Below are positions 50,397 through 59,638 of a DNA stretch of 64,000 bases, in pieces. The number at the start of each line of letters is the position of its first letter. Position 1 is the stretch's first letter. Below the pieces are notes generated by a model. That model did no database searches. It was not told the origin of the DNA and saw only the letters and a program-made list of their open reading frames with translations. This DNA comes from Lacrimispora xylanisolvens. GTDB lineage: Bacteria > Bacillota > Clostridia > Lachnospirales > Lachnospiraceae. The stretch covers positions 3,957,501-4,021,500 of the forward strand of contig CP070896.1 in assembly GCA_017084465.1 (NCBI GenBank). The letters run 5' to 3'. The translations under genes and the position numbers were made by a program.

Positions 50397-50731
50397 AAGA
50401 GTTTAAAAATTTACAATCTACAACTAAGCCGGAACAAGTACATCACTATGCTACTGATAAGAGCAAAACATATACACAATCATTTAAAGATATCACAGAT
50501 AAATATGAGCTTAATTTAGATGCCGATTGGAACAAGGAATTACTTCCTCATCAAGGAAGACATCCAAATGCTTATCATGATTTTGTATTAGATGAAATGA
50601 AGAATATTGATAATGTTGCACAGGGGAATAAGGATATATTTTTAGATTTATATGAAAGCGAGATAAAGAGTATAGTTCGAGAAAATCCCGACATGTTGTA
50701 TTCAAAATATTGGAAAAATTTAAAGGAGTAA
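50358..50731 (+). CDS. Orphan toxin module 8, AHH-family HNH nuclease (frameshifted, no start)
   Basis: After the linker (TPPEGTGKSLK) one A is missing near 50408; the remainder reads TTKPEQVHHYATDKSKTYTQ, YELNLDADWNKELLPHQG and RHPNAYHDFVLDEMKNI. The spaced His residues (HHYAT ... H-x-x-x-H-x-x-x-x-H) fit the AHH variant of HNH/ENDO VII nucleases, common as toxin domains. The neighbouring Imm11-type gene is a usual AHH partner. No start codon near the linker. Confidence 0.75.
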
Positions 50732-50735
50732 AAGA

Positions 50736-51341
50736 ATGTTTTATAAATTAGTATTTGATATGGATAGAATAGATGATTCTATAAAAGATGGAACAAACAC
50801 CATTTATGCAGAAACAACTAATTTGGATGAAATAATTTACTTGGATGTCAAAAAAGGATATTTTGATAATATTATCTTATCAGAACGTAATATAGTTGAT
50901 TGGCCAAATGCTGAATTTTACTATAGTTCAAAAGTATCAAATTTAGAAAGTGATTATTTGTTGAATGTAAAACGATGGCCTATAATTCATGTTAGGGTTA
51001 TGGAAAAATTTGAGGAAATGGGTATTAAGGGACTACAATACTTTCCAATAAAGCTAGTTGATGTGGTTACTAACAATATTAATAATAATTATGTGTTAAT
51101 GTATATAAATAATTTTATTGATGCCTTTGATATGGAGAAGAGTAAATATAAATATAATGAAAAAAAATATAATTTATATACATTTATTCCTCAGGCAACT
51201 TATTTAAATGATGAAGTATGTAGCCAATATGATATTTTTAGATGTTCAAAAAGTGTAGCTGCCATATATGTCTCTAATAAGATAAAAGAAATAGTTGAAG
51301 AAAATAATTGGATTGGATTTGAATTTTATGAACAACCTTAG
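50736..51341 (+). CDS. Imm11 (DUF1629)-like immunity protein
   Basis: 201 residues. MFYKLVFDMDRIDDS opens it, and DIFRCSKSVAAIYVSNKIKE then WIGFEFYEQ matches the C-terminal signature of Imm11/DUF1629, in which a helix precedes a G-x-x-F strand. It starts four bases after the AHH toxin with AAAGGAG upstream. Toxin and immunity family agree with known AHH-Imm11 pairing. Confidence 0.72.
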   Translation: MFYKLVFDMDRIDDSIKDGTNTIYAETTNLDEIIYLDVKKGYFDNIILSERNIVDWPNAEFYYSSKVSNLESDYLLNVKRWPIIHVRVMEKFEEMGIKGLQYFPIKLVDVVTNNINNNYVLMYINNFIDAFDMEKSKYKYNEKKYNLYTFIPQATYLNDEVCSQYDIFRCSKSVAAIYVSNKIKEIVEENNWIGFEFYEQP

Positions 51342-51403
51342 GAATATGATAAGAGATAATTGGAATTTAAGTGATATAACGGAAATTAGTAATTGATACT
51401 CAG

Positions 51404-53595
51404 GTGTACCTATAAAGACACCTTTGAATTCCTTGAACGTGGCTGATTCTTAAATAGATACAGCCACCTGATGGGTGACTTTTGTCTTATTGACAGCCAC
51501 CTAATAAAAAAGAAAAGTTTTGACCGAAATCCTTATGCAGTCGGCATTGCCGGCTGCTGTGAATCGGCAGGAGCGCCCCAAGGTGCACCTGCCTTTAACC
51601 TGCATCATTTTCGACCCCATGGTTCACCCCTGTTTTGGGAGCAATTAAGGCGAGTATTTGCCAGTTCAGGAATTTATAAATGGTTGCGATTGTGCGACTT
51701 GAGGGATATGAAAAACTGGTCTATATGCGACATTTTTCTGAAAAAGCAACCGGAAGACAAACAGGAGGCAATAGCAATCCAAACAGTTATTAGGTGCAAA
51801 GGGAAAATCCTATGTTTTTCAAATTTGTCCAACGAGGTGTTTTATTGCCTGAATGGCATATATGTTCCACCATGGGTTTTGAAGTTCACACAGGGGCAAT
51901 ATTTTGCGATACAGGGCAAACCGAAAGTGGTCTATTTATTCTGTTCCACCAGAAATTTAGCTGGTTCATCTGCCCCATGGTTCATGGTGAACCATGAATT
52001 TACATCAAACTGGTTCTATGGTAAAATGGGGCTGCCGGGGGTTACAGGGGGGTGAAAAATACTCTTACTGTAGTCCCCTTTTTTCTGACTTTCCTTCTCT
52101 CGAAAGCAAATCCAGAAATGACTTGCAATCCATTCCATACAGAGTTAACATCAACAACCAATAAAAGAAATAACTTGTACTTTCACCCATTGGTTTGTTG
52201 TAGATAGGCTGTCGCCCCCCCCCTTGCGGACTCATAAAGAGTTAACGCTGTCATCTGAGGTTGCCGGTACGGGAACTGATTGGTTGGAAACAAGATCAGG
52301 AGGGAGAGAATTGCAGAAAAGAGAAAATCTGCTTTATGTGGGGATTGACCTGCATAAGGAAAGTCATACCGCAGTGATGGTGAACTGCTGGAATGAAAAG
52401 TTAGAGGTTGTCGTCATTGAAAACAAGCCCAGTGAATTTAAGAAGCTGGCAGAAAAGGTGAGCAGAAAGTCCCGTCATCTTGGGCTTGAACCCATTTACG
52501 GATTGGAGAATGCATATGGCTATGGTAGAAGTTTAGCTGTCTGGCTGATTGAAAATGGTTACATAGTAAAAGACATTAATCCTGCCCTGGCTTATGACCA
52601 GAGAAAAAGTGCACCCATGCTCCGTAAAAATGATGAGCATGATGCGTATTGTGTTGCAACGGTTCTGATTAACCAATTACATACTTTGCCGGATGCCAAA
52701 CCAAAAGATAACGAATGGACACTGGCTCAATTAGTAAATCGGAGAGATTTATTGGTGAAAGACGGTATCCGTTTTAAGAACGGACTCCATGAGCAGATAT
52801 CCATGGCATATCCCAGCTACAGTAAGTTTTTTAGCGAGATAGACGGAAAATGTGCCATGTATTTCTGGAAGACCTACCCGTCCCCTGCCCATTTGCAGGA
52901 AAAGACGGCAGAGGATCTAACCATTGAATTTAAGGAAATTTCCCGCATTGCGAGAAGAGACAAAGCAGAGTTAATTTTGCATTGTGTTCAGAATGATGGA
53001 AATACTTTACGCGAATATCAGGAATCCAGAGATTTTATTACAACAAGTCTGGTAAGGGACTTGGAACATCAAAAGGAAGAATTGGCAGGGCTTGATCAAG
53101 AAATCGAGAAAATCCTGCTTAGCTTTGATTATAAACTGACCAGTATGCCAGGAATCGGAACATCCATAGCCAGTAAACTGATTGCAGAAATCGGAGATAT
53201 CCGAAGATTTCCCAATGCTGATAAGCTGGCAAGATTTGCAGGAGTTGCTCCTATAAAGTTCAGTTCTGCCGGAAAAGGAAAGGAACAAAGCTCTAGACAG
53301 GAAACCGCCAGTTGCATGGACTGTTTTATTTTCTGGCGGTAACCATGGTGTCGAAACCAAAGAATGGAGTGCCCAACCATCCGGTATTTTATGACTATTA
53401 CATGCGAAAAATCGGCGAAGGGAAGACAAAGTCTCAGGCACTGGTCTGCATTATGCGTCGTTTGGTAAACATAGTTTACGGAATGATGAAAAATAAGACA
53501 GAATACCGGGAACCGACTCGAGAAGAAGAACAGTAATTTTTTCCTTAAAAATAGCACGAAGATGTGCTATACTTTTTTAAAATGAATACGAATTT
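51404..53595 (+). mobile_element. IS110-family element, copy 8 (leader type B)
   Basis: Type B leader (GTGTACCTATAAAGACACC, hairpin GCAGTCGGCA/TGCCGGCTGC) to 51593; shared body from 51594. Right flank TTACCATTCGTCG, one base different from the rest. Confidence 0.75.
52311..53536 (+). CDS. IS110-family recombinase, copy 8 (frameshifted in this sequence)
   Basis: TTG 52311. One G missing near 53300 (SSRQ then shift), the end continuing to 53536. RHLGLEPIYGLENAYGYGR mixes the copy 1/2 residue (Arg) with the residues of the others, suggesting recombination between copies. Confidence 0.88.
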
Positions 53596-53598
53596 TTA

Positions 53599-53640
53599 CC
53601 ATTCGTCGCATATCTCAGTACTCCACCTGAGGGGGCGGGT
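53599..53640 (+). repeat. Cassette linker 8
   Basis: CCATTCGTCGCATATCTCAG ... ending CTGAGGGGGCGGGT; no start codon. Confidence 0.88.
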
Positions 53641-54048
53641 GATGATGTAGTAACATACCGGAGAGTTCAAGGTGGTGAAGGTACTACTCCAAATCAGTCA
53701 AGCCAGCCACGAGTTAAAGTTAATGAAAATGGTTCCGTTAGTATACAAGATAAAAAAGCGGATCTAAATGTTAGTATAGATAATGGGGAACACTCTAAAT
53801 ACTTTAACGAAGTTAAGAGGGGAGGCACCGGTGAAATAGTAGAATTTGATATGCCAAAATGGTTTGATGATTTTCTGAAAGAAAATACAATACCACAAAA
53901 CAACTATACTAAAAATCCTCTAAATCAAGGTGGTACTGCTCCAAAACTTGTCGATCCCAATATGCCTGGTAATGCATTTGAACTTCCGACACCATGGACA
54001 GAGTGGATTGAGGAATATGCAAAGAATGCTAGGGTAAAATCACCATAG
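53602..54048 (+). CDS. Orphan toxin module 9 (unknown fold, no start codon)
   Basis: Open frame of 148 codons in register (YLSTPPEGAGDDVVTYRRVQ). It continues VKVNENGSVSIQDKKADLNV, GEIVEFDMPKWFDDFLKEN and LPTPWTEWIEEYAKNARV. The opening V-x-Y-R and the mixed alpha/beta outline recall ADP-ribosyltransferase-type toxins, but I see no complete catalytic triad and leave the family open. First ATG at 53851. Confidence 0.62.
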   Translation, partial: FVAYLSTPPEGAGDDVVTYRRVQGGEGTTPNQSSQPRVKVNENGSVSIQDKKADLNVSIDNGEHSKYFNEVKRGGTGEIVEFDMPKWFDDFLKENTIPQNNYTKNPLNQGGTAPKLVDPNMPGNAFELPTPWTEWIEEYAKNARVKSP

Positions 54049-54079
54049 ATTTAGTATAAATCATAGGAGGTAAAGGGTT

Positions 54080-54618
54080 ATGTTATTTGAACCAGATGGT
54101 ATAACTAAAATAATAATAGGAACTAGAATAAATAATGACTTCAACTGGTATATAACGGATAAAGATTTGTGGTTTATGGACTATGAAAATTACATAACGA
54201 TTACAAGAGAAAATTTGAAAATCTGAAAATTCCTTACAATATGGATAATCATGAGGATCAGAATGAACGGAAAGGATTGCCCATTTTAAACGAAATTTCG
54301 ATTCATGAATTAAAGCCAAGAATTGATAAGTACAAAGTAACAGTAGATGAGTTGAGGGAATTAATAAAAATGCACTTATCATTTAATAGCAAAGATGATA
54401 CTTATTATTGCTTTATTCCTGCCCTGTATTTAGATTTTGATGAGAAAAAGTTATATTCTCTTTACACGGAATACGAATCCTTTGAAACTTATGTAGCCAA
54501 AGGTTGGAGTGGAAAATACGAAGATTTTCTTAGTAAAATAGAATTAAAAGAAAAATATTGGAATGATGAAAATGGAATACCTATTTTAGATTATAGTAAA
54601 GGAGTATCTAATGCATGA
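54080..54618 (+). CDS. Putative immunity protein of module 9 (frameshifted)
   Basis: AGGAGG then ATG 54080: MLFEPDGITKIIIGTRINND. One base is missing near 54222, after which KIPYNMDNHEDQNERKG and FIPALYLDFDEKKLYSLYTE and YVAKGWSGKYEDFLSKI continue to 54618, about 179 residues. Family not assigned. A 34-codon remnant (MSDNKLSIISEKFERAFI) follows, then about 170 bases without a gene before the last IS. Confidence 0.6.
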
Positions 54619-54881
54619 GCGATAATAAATTAAGCATTATATCAGAGAAGTTTGAAAGAGCATTTATAGTGACTATAAAGAAGTTACGCGTGATGTACTT
54701 TTTTAGGTATAAATAATTATGTAGAGAAGTATAAAAGTGAAAAATAATTCTCCGCCAAACAGGTAAAAATACCTTAGAAGAAAATAATAGTGAACCTTTG
54801 AAGATTTGTGAAATTAAATCAATTAGGTTTATGGACTTTCTGCTTTCTTGATTAATTGGTACTATTTTACTGGAGTCGTTC

Positions 54882-55760
54882 ATAACCTCATAACTCTTTC
54901 GAATAAATGGGCATTCCGTGCAAGAGCGACCCCGGTTACGACCTCAATGGTAAGAATCCGACTCCTATGAAAAAGTCCTTTCAGCCCGCATGCGGGCTGA
55001 TGTTAACTGAACCGGGGAAGTTTTTGACCCCGGCTCTTTAACCTGCATCATTTTCGACCCCATGGTTCAACCCTACTTTTGGAGCAAAATAAGGCGAGAA
55101 TTATCCAGCTAAGGAATTTATAAATAGTTGCAATTGTGCGACTTGAGGGATATGGAAAACTGGTCTGTATGCGACATTTTTCTGAAAAAGCAACCGGAAG
55201 ACGAACAGGAGTTAATTGCAATCCTAACAGCTATCAGGTGCAACGGGAAAAGACTATATTTTTCTGATTCGCCCAACAAGGCTTTTTATCGCCTGATTGG
55301 CATATATGTTCCACCATCGGTTTTAAATGTCACACAGGGGTAATTATTTGCGACACAGGGCAAAACGAAAGTGGTCTATTGATTCCATTTCACCAGAAAC
55401 TTAGCCAGATTACCTACTATCCTATGGTACATGGTGAACCATGAATTTACAGGAAACTGGTTCTATGGTAAAATGGTGCTGCCGGGGGTTACAGGTGGTA
55501 AAACACTTCTTCTGTAACTCCCTTCTCTGCTTTTTTCTGACGTTCCTTCTCCAAAAAACTAATCCAGAAATGACTTGCAATCCATTCCATACAGAGTTAA
55601 CATCAACAACCAATAAAAGAAATAACTTGTTCTTCCACCTATTGGTTGGAAACAAGATCTGGAGGGAGAGAATTGCAGAAAAGAGAAAATCTGCTTTATG
55701 TGGGGATTGACCTGCATAAGGAAAGTCATACCGCAGTGATGGTGAACTGCTGTAATGAAA
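54882..55760 (+). mobile_element. IS110-family element, copy 9 (truncated, leader type A)
   Basis: Left flank GGAGTCGTTC (54872-54881) and complete type A leader, but about 85 bases before the recombinase start are lost between two TTGGTTGGAAAC-like positions, and homology stops at 55760 inside the gene. No linker or toxin module follows. It marks the end of the array. Confidence 0.8.
55673..55760 (+). pseudogene. Truncated IS110 recombinase, copy 9
   Basis: First 29 codons only (QKRENLLYVGIDLHKESH ... AVMVNC), then unrelated sequence. Confidence 0.85.
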
Positions 55761-55865
55761 GGGCATTATCCTGTTACCAGAGATTATATAATAGAAAGCA
55801 AGTGAAAAACGGGAAACTCGAAATGCTATTGACCCCTTATATTACACAAAGTGACATGATTTTAC

Positions 55866-55940
55866 CAAAAGTTACATGTATCGCGTTAATTATTACATTA
55901 AGCACATTTTTGTTATCTTTTGTTGTATAGTATATTATAT
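55866..55940 (+). promoter_or_regulatory. Upstream element matching 16674-16745
   Basis: CCAAAAGTTACATGTA followed by GTTAATTATTACAT, as before the DUF4280 gene. A TATATTATATTATG segment serves as a likely -10 region for the next gene. Confidence 0.5.
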
Positions 55941-56005
55941 TATGCCCTTTATTACGGCATACAGGAAAAGAAGCTATCTTACTTAAGAAAAAGGAGTCTT
56001 AGAAA

Positions 56006-56305
56006 ATGATTATTTGGGGATATGGAAAAGTTACAAGAGATAGAATTGGTGGAGTATTCAAAAGAAGATGTGAACATTGTAATGTGGATTTAGTATGGGA
56101 GTTATGTAAAAGGACAACTTGGTTTACTATATTTTTTATACCAATTATTCCTTACCAAGTAGTATATTGCATTGAATGTCCTATTTGTGGCAGTTATATG
56201 GAAATCACAAAAGAAAGGTTTCTTATGATCAATGAGGAAATTATGAGAAAAAAGGAAAGTGGTTACGTTATGTATGATACGTATGAAACGTATTATGCTA
56301 AGTAA
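56006..56305 (+). CDS. Small zinc-ribbon protein
   Basis: 99 residues with two Cys pairs, RRCEHCNVDLVWEL and YCIECPICGSYMEI, separated by a hydrophobic TWFTIFFIPIIPYQVVY. This matches the zinc-ribbon_15 type of small proteins. AAGGAG precedes ATG 56006. It shares its upstream region with the injection-tip operon, so it may belong to the island; its function is unknown. Confidence 0.75.
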   Translation: MIIWGYGKVTRDRIGGVFKRRCEHCNVDLVWELCKRTTWFTIFFIPIIPYQVVYCIECPICGSYMEITKERFLMINEEIMRKKESGYVMYDTYETYYAK

Positions 56306-56360
56306 GTTGAGTAAGGTCAAAAATTTACTTTAAGAATAAATATATATGAAACAGGATTAA

Positions 56361-56396
56361 AAAAAAGGATGCTCACAGCAGATGAGGTCCTTTTTT
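56361..56396 (+). terminator. Terminator after the zinc-ribbon gene
   Basis: AAAAAAGGA ... TCCTTTTTT hairpin with a 16-base interior. Confidence 0.8.
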
Positions 56397-56580
56397 AGTT
56401 GAACTAATGAAATTTCTTACCAGTTCCCATTTATACAACAAAACTACATTTATTTAACGTTTTCTTTATACGCAAAAGATCCAGTCTCATCATCTATCCC
56501 GTATTAATAGTCCGTATATATTTCCGTATAATTGTAAAAAAAACGTAAAAGAATGTCGAAAAATAGTTAAAATTCTGCAT

Positions 56581-56719
56581 GTTAAATATTTAACTTGTTC
56601 AAAACGGTAAGTTTTCATATTCTTCTGGAATGGTTTTCCATGTTTTACTTTTATTTGTTAAATCTGTACAAATTGTACACAAAACAAAACATTGACATCC
56701 CTTTTTCGTGTGATATAAT
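56581..56719 (+). promoter_or_regulatory. ech operon promoter and two palindromes
   Basis: TTGACA (56692-56697), 16-base spacer, TATAAT (56714-56719) about 117 bases before echA. Upstream are a perfect 14-base palindrome GTTAAATATTTAAC (56581-56594) and TGTACAAATTGTACA (56665-56679). A redox regulator such as Rex would suit the operon, but the palindromes do not match its consensus well. The rest of the 56400-56836 gap is AT-rich without a gene. Confidence 0.6.
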
Positions 56720-56836
56720 GAGCACGAATTGATCAATTATGTAATTTGACATCTTAGGTTTCGACATTTTATATAACTAAAAAGTAATTTTTACGGGATT
56801 CTTGTCAGAAATTATAAAAAGTAAGGTGATGAATGT

Positions 56837-58747
56837 ATGGGTGCGATTACGGTATTGGTATTATTTCCTCTTTTGGCAGCGCTTGCTGTGCTTTTAGTGA
56901 AAGAGGACGAAGTAAGAAGCAAAATTGTCCGGGTGAGTGCATGCATAACAGCTGCTTTGACGCTGGTTGTTGTCTGTACGTTTTTCCGTAAGGGAATCAC
57001 TTATTCCTACCGTTTGGAAACTGCAATCGATTTAGTTATGGCAGTGGTGGAAGTGGTACTTGCCGCTTATATTATTACAATTGGTATCCGTTATAAAAAT
57101 TATGCTATTTCTGTTCTTTCCTTTCTGCAGACTGCAGCCATACTCTGCTTTGAACTGACCGCAAAGAGGCAGATCGAAGTGGAGAATGCGATTGTCTTTG
57201 ATAAACTTACTGCAATCATGGTAGTAATCGTGGGAGTGGTAGGCAGCCTGATCTGTATTTATGCGGTGGGGTATATGAAAACATATCATGTACACCATGC
57301 TGAATATGAGGATCGTAAGGGTTTCTTCTTTGCAGTTTTATTTCTATTCCTTTCCGCAATGTTTGGTATTGTACTAAGTAATCAGCTTACCTGGATGTAT
57401 TTTTGCTGGGAGCTGACTACCTTCTGCTCCTATTTACTGATCGGGTACACAAAAACGAAAGAGGCAAGAAACAATTCATTTCGTGCACTTTTCATTAACC
57501 TCTTAGGAGGAGCAGCATTCGCTGCCGGCATTATTATTATCGGTGTGAGCAGACATACACTGGAATTATCTGTATTTACAGCACAAAAACCAGATGCATA
57601 CCTTATGATTCCCGTATTTCTGCTGTCTCTGGCAGCACTTACCAAGTCGGCACAGCTGCCGTTTTCTTCCTGGCTGCTTGGCGCCATGGTTGCACCTACC
57701 CCCACATCTGCTCTGCTCCATTCGGCTACCATGGTTAAAGCAGGCGTGTATTTAATTATCAGACTTGCACCCCTTCTTGGTGCATCGCCAGTGGGTAAGA
57801 CAGTCACACTTGTAGGCGGAGTCACATTTTTGGCATGTTCCTTTATGGCGATTTCCCAAAGCGATGCCAAGAAGGTTCTTGCCTATTCCACACTGGCAAA
57901 CCTGGGACTTATCGTTATCTGTGCCAGCGTTGGAACGGAAGAGTCCATCTGGGCAGCAATCCTTTTAATTATCTTTCATGCAGTATCAAAGTCCCTGCTT
58001 TTTATATCCGTTGGCTCTGCGGAACACCAGATTGGAAACAGGAATGTAGAAAACATGGATCTCCTTCTTGGGATTTCAAGAAAGCTGGCACTGTGTATGA
58101 TGATTGGTATTGCAGGCATGTTCCTTGCTCCCTTTGGTATGCTGATTTCCAAATGGGTGGCAATGAAAGCATTTATTGACTCCAATAATATTCTGATAGT
58201 AATTATTCTGGCTTATGGCAGCGCAGCGACTCTGTTTTACTGGACCAAGTGGATGGGGAAACTGGTGTCAAAAGTTAATATGAGACAGCAAAGTAAAAAT
58301 GAATTTCACTTAGATGAGGAGATTCCCATTACAATCCTTGCTGGTCTGGTGGTAATATCCTGCTTCACATTTCCCATCGTATCTAAATATGCCCTGATTC
58401 CCTATTTAAACGAAGTTTTTATACGTCGGGCTTCGATGCCCATCGGAGAGGGAGATATCAAGCTGATGCTTTACATGTTAAGTATGCTTATTATTCTGCC
58501 AATCAGCTTTATACCGGTTTATAAAAATGATAAACGTAGAAGAGTTCCCATTTATATGGCAGGAGAAAATACGGGAGATAATGAGACCTTTTACGGTGCC
58601 TGCGGGACTAAGCAGCAGGTGGAACTTCATAACTGGTATATGGACAGCTATTTTGGAGCAAAGAGGTTATCCTTCTTTAGTGACATTTTATCTTTTGTCA
58701 TTCTCGTTTGGGGAGTGATACTGCTGATCGGAGGGATTGCATCATGA
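56837..58747 (+). CDS. echA: Ech hydrogenase subunit A (NuoL/HyfB-like ion-translocating subunit)
   Basis: A 636-residue, about 16-helix membrane protein of the complex I antiporter type. Landmarks are FCWELTTFCSYLLIGYTKTK (Glu of the antiporter core), AALTKSAQLPFSSWLLGAMV, APTPTSALLHSATMVKAGVY and FHAVSKSLLFISVGSAEHQI. It would move protons or sodium as ferredoxin is oxidised. ATG 56837 follows AAGGTGATG. First gene of a six-gene operon in canonical A-F order. Confidence 0.93.
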   Translation: MGAITVLVLFPLLAALAVLLVKEDEVRSKIVRVSACITAALTLVVVCTFFRKGITYSYRLETAIDLVMAVVEVVLAAYIITIGIRYKNYAISVLSFLQTAAILCFELTAKRQIEVENAIVFDKLTAIMVVIVGVVGSLICIYAVGYMKTYHVHHAEYEDRKGFFFAVLFLFLSAMFGIVLSNQLTWMYFCWELTTFCSYLLIGYTKTKEARNNSFRALFINLLGGAAFAAGIIIIGVSRHTLELSVFTAQKPDAYLMIPVFLLSLAALTKSAQLPFSSWLLGAMVAPTPTSALLHSATMVKAGVYLIIRLAPLLGASPVGKTVTLVGGVTFLACSFMAISQSDAKKVLAYSTLANLGLIVICASVGTEESIWAAILLIIFHAVSKSLLFISVGSAEHQIGNRNVENMDLLLGISRKLALCMMIGIAGMFLAPFGMLISKWVAMKAFIDSNNILIVIILAYGSAATLFYWTKWMGKLVSKVNMRQQSKNEFHLDEEIPITILAGLVVISCFTFPIVSKYALIPYLNEVFIRRASMPIGEGDIKLMLYMLSMLIILPISFIPVYKNDKRRRVPIYMAGENTGDNETFYGACGTKQQVELHNWYMDSYFGAKRLSFFSDILSFVILVWGVILLIGGIAS

Positions 58748-59610
58748 TGAGCGTTCTAAGAATTATCGGAATAATAATTCTCGCACCTGTGGTGGGCGGT
58801 CTGCTGACCGGCATCGACCGTGTTATCACTGCCCGTATGCAGGGCAGGCAGGGTCCTCCTGTTTTACAGCCGTTTTATGATGTGCTGAAGCTGATGCAGA
58901 AGGAATCCATTGAGGTCAATTCCATGCACCGTTTTTTCGTGTATGTATCAATGGTATTTGCTGTGTTTACCACAGTCATCATGCTTTCAGGCGGCGATAT
59001 TTTATTGGCAATCTTTGCACTGACACTTGGATCTGTATTCTTTGTTCTGGGAGGATACGCGTCAAATTCTCCATATAACACCATCGGATCGGAGCGGGAG
59101 CTTTTACAGATTATGGCTTACGAGCCTATGGTGCTTCTTACCTGCATTGGTCTTTATTATGCGGAAAAAAGCTTCTTTATCAAAGATATTGTCATGACTG
59201 ACAAACCATCCATTCTTTATCTGCCCGGAGTTTTCATCGGACTGGTCTTTGTCCTGACATTTAAACTGAGAAAATCACCCTTTGATTTAAGCATGTCCCA
59301 TCATGGACACCAGGAGATCGTTAAGGGTATTACCACCGAATATTCCGGAAAGGATCTGGCTGTGATTGAGGTAACCCATTGGTATGAGGTGATCATATCA
59401 TTATCTCTTGTTTATGTATTTTTTGCCACCTCTGCACCTGTCAGCCGATTGGTTGCTGCAATTGTGTGTCTTGGTGTGTATCTGTTTGAAATAATTGTGG
59501 ATAACTGTGCAGCAAGGCTGAAATGGCAGCATGCACTTAATTCCGCGTGGATTGTTACGGGAGTAATGGGTACGGTGAATCTGGTGATCCTTTCATTTTT
59601 TATGAAATGA
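58744..59610 (+). CDS. echB: Ech hydrogenase subunit B (NuoH-like)
   Basis: A 288-residue, eight-helix membrane subunit that anchors the hydrogenase arm. RMQGRQGPPVLQPFYDVLKL and the loop FDLSMSHHGHQEIVKGITTE are the quinone-site-like loops of NuoH homologues. ATG 58744 overlaps the echA stop (ATGATGA), with GGAGGG ahead. Intact. Confidence 0.94.
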   Translation: MMSVLRIIGIIILAPVVGGLLTGIDRVITARMQGRQGPPVLQPFYDVLKLMQKESIEVNSMHRFFVYVSMVFAVFTTVIMLSGGDILLAIFALTLGSVFFVLGGYASNSPYNTIGSERELLQIMAYEPMVLLTCIGLYYAEKSFFIKDIVMTDKPSILYLPGVFIGLVFVLTFKLRKSPFDLSMSHHGHQEIVKGITTEYSGKDLAVIEVTHWYEVIISLSLVYVFFATSAPVSRLVAAIVCLGVYLFEIIVDNCAARLKWQHALNSAWIVTGVMGTVNLVILSFFMK

Positions 59611-59638
59611 AATCCCGGGAAAATTAAGGAGAGTGCGT

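Noticed and set aside
27252..53640. Linker repeats as a CRISPR array
   Set aside because: Only nine repeats separated by 1-5 kb of coding sequence, with no cas genes.
27252..53640. Linker repeats as integron attC sites
   Set aside because: No tyrosine integrase or attI region, and the linkers are translated in frame as part of the toxin modules.
22291..54618. Diversity-generating retroelement
   Set aside because: No reverse transcriptase and no template/variable repeat pair; variation is by whole-domain replacement.
55646..55930. 94-residue open frame across the truncated IS end
   Set aside because: It is the fusion of 29 recombinase codons with non-coding sequence, without family resemblance.
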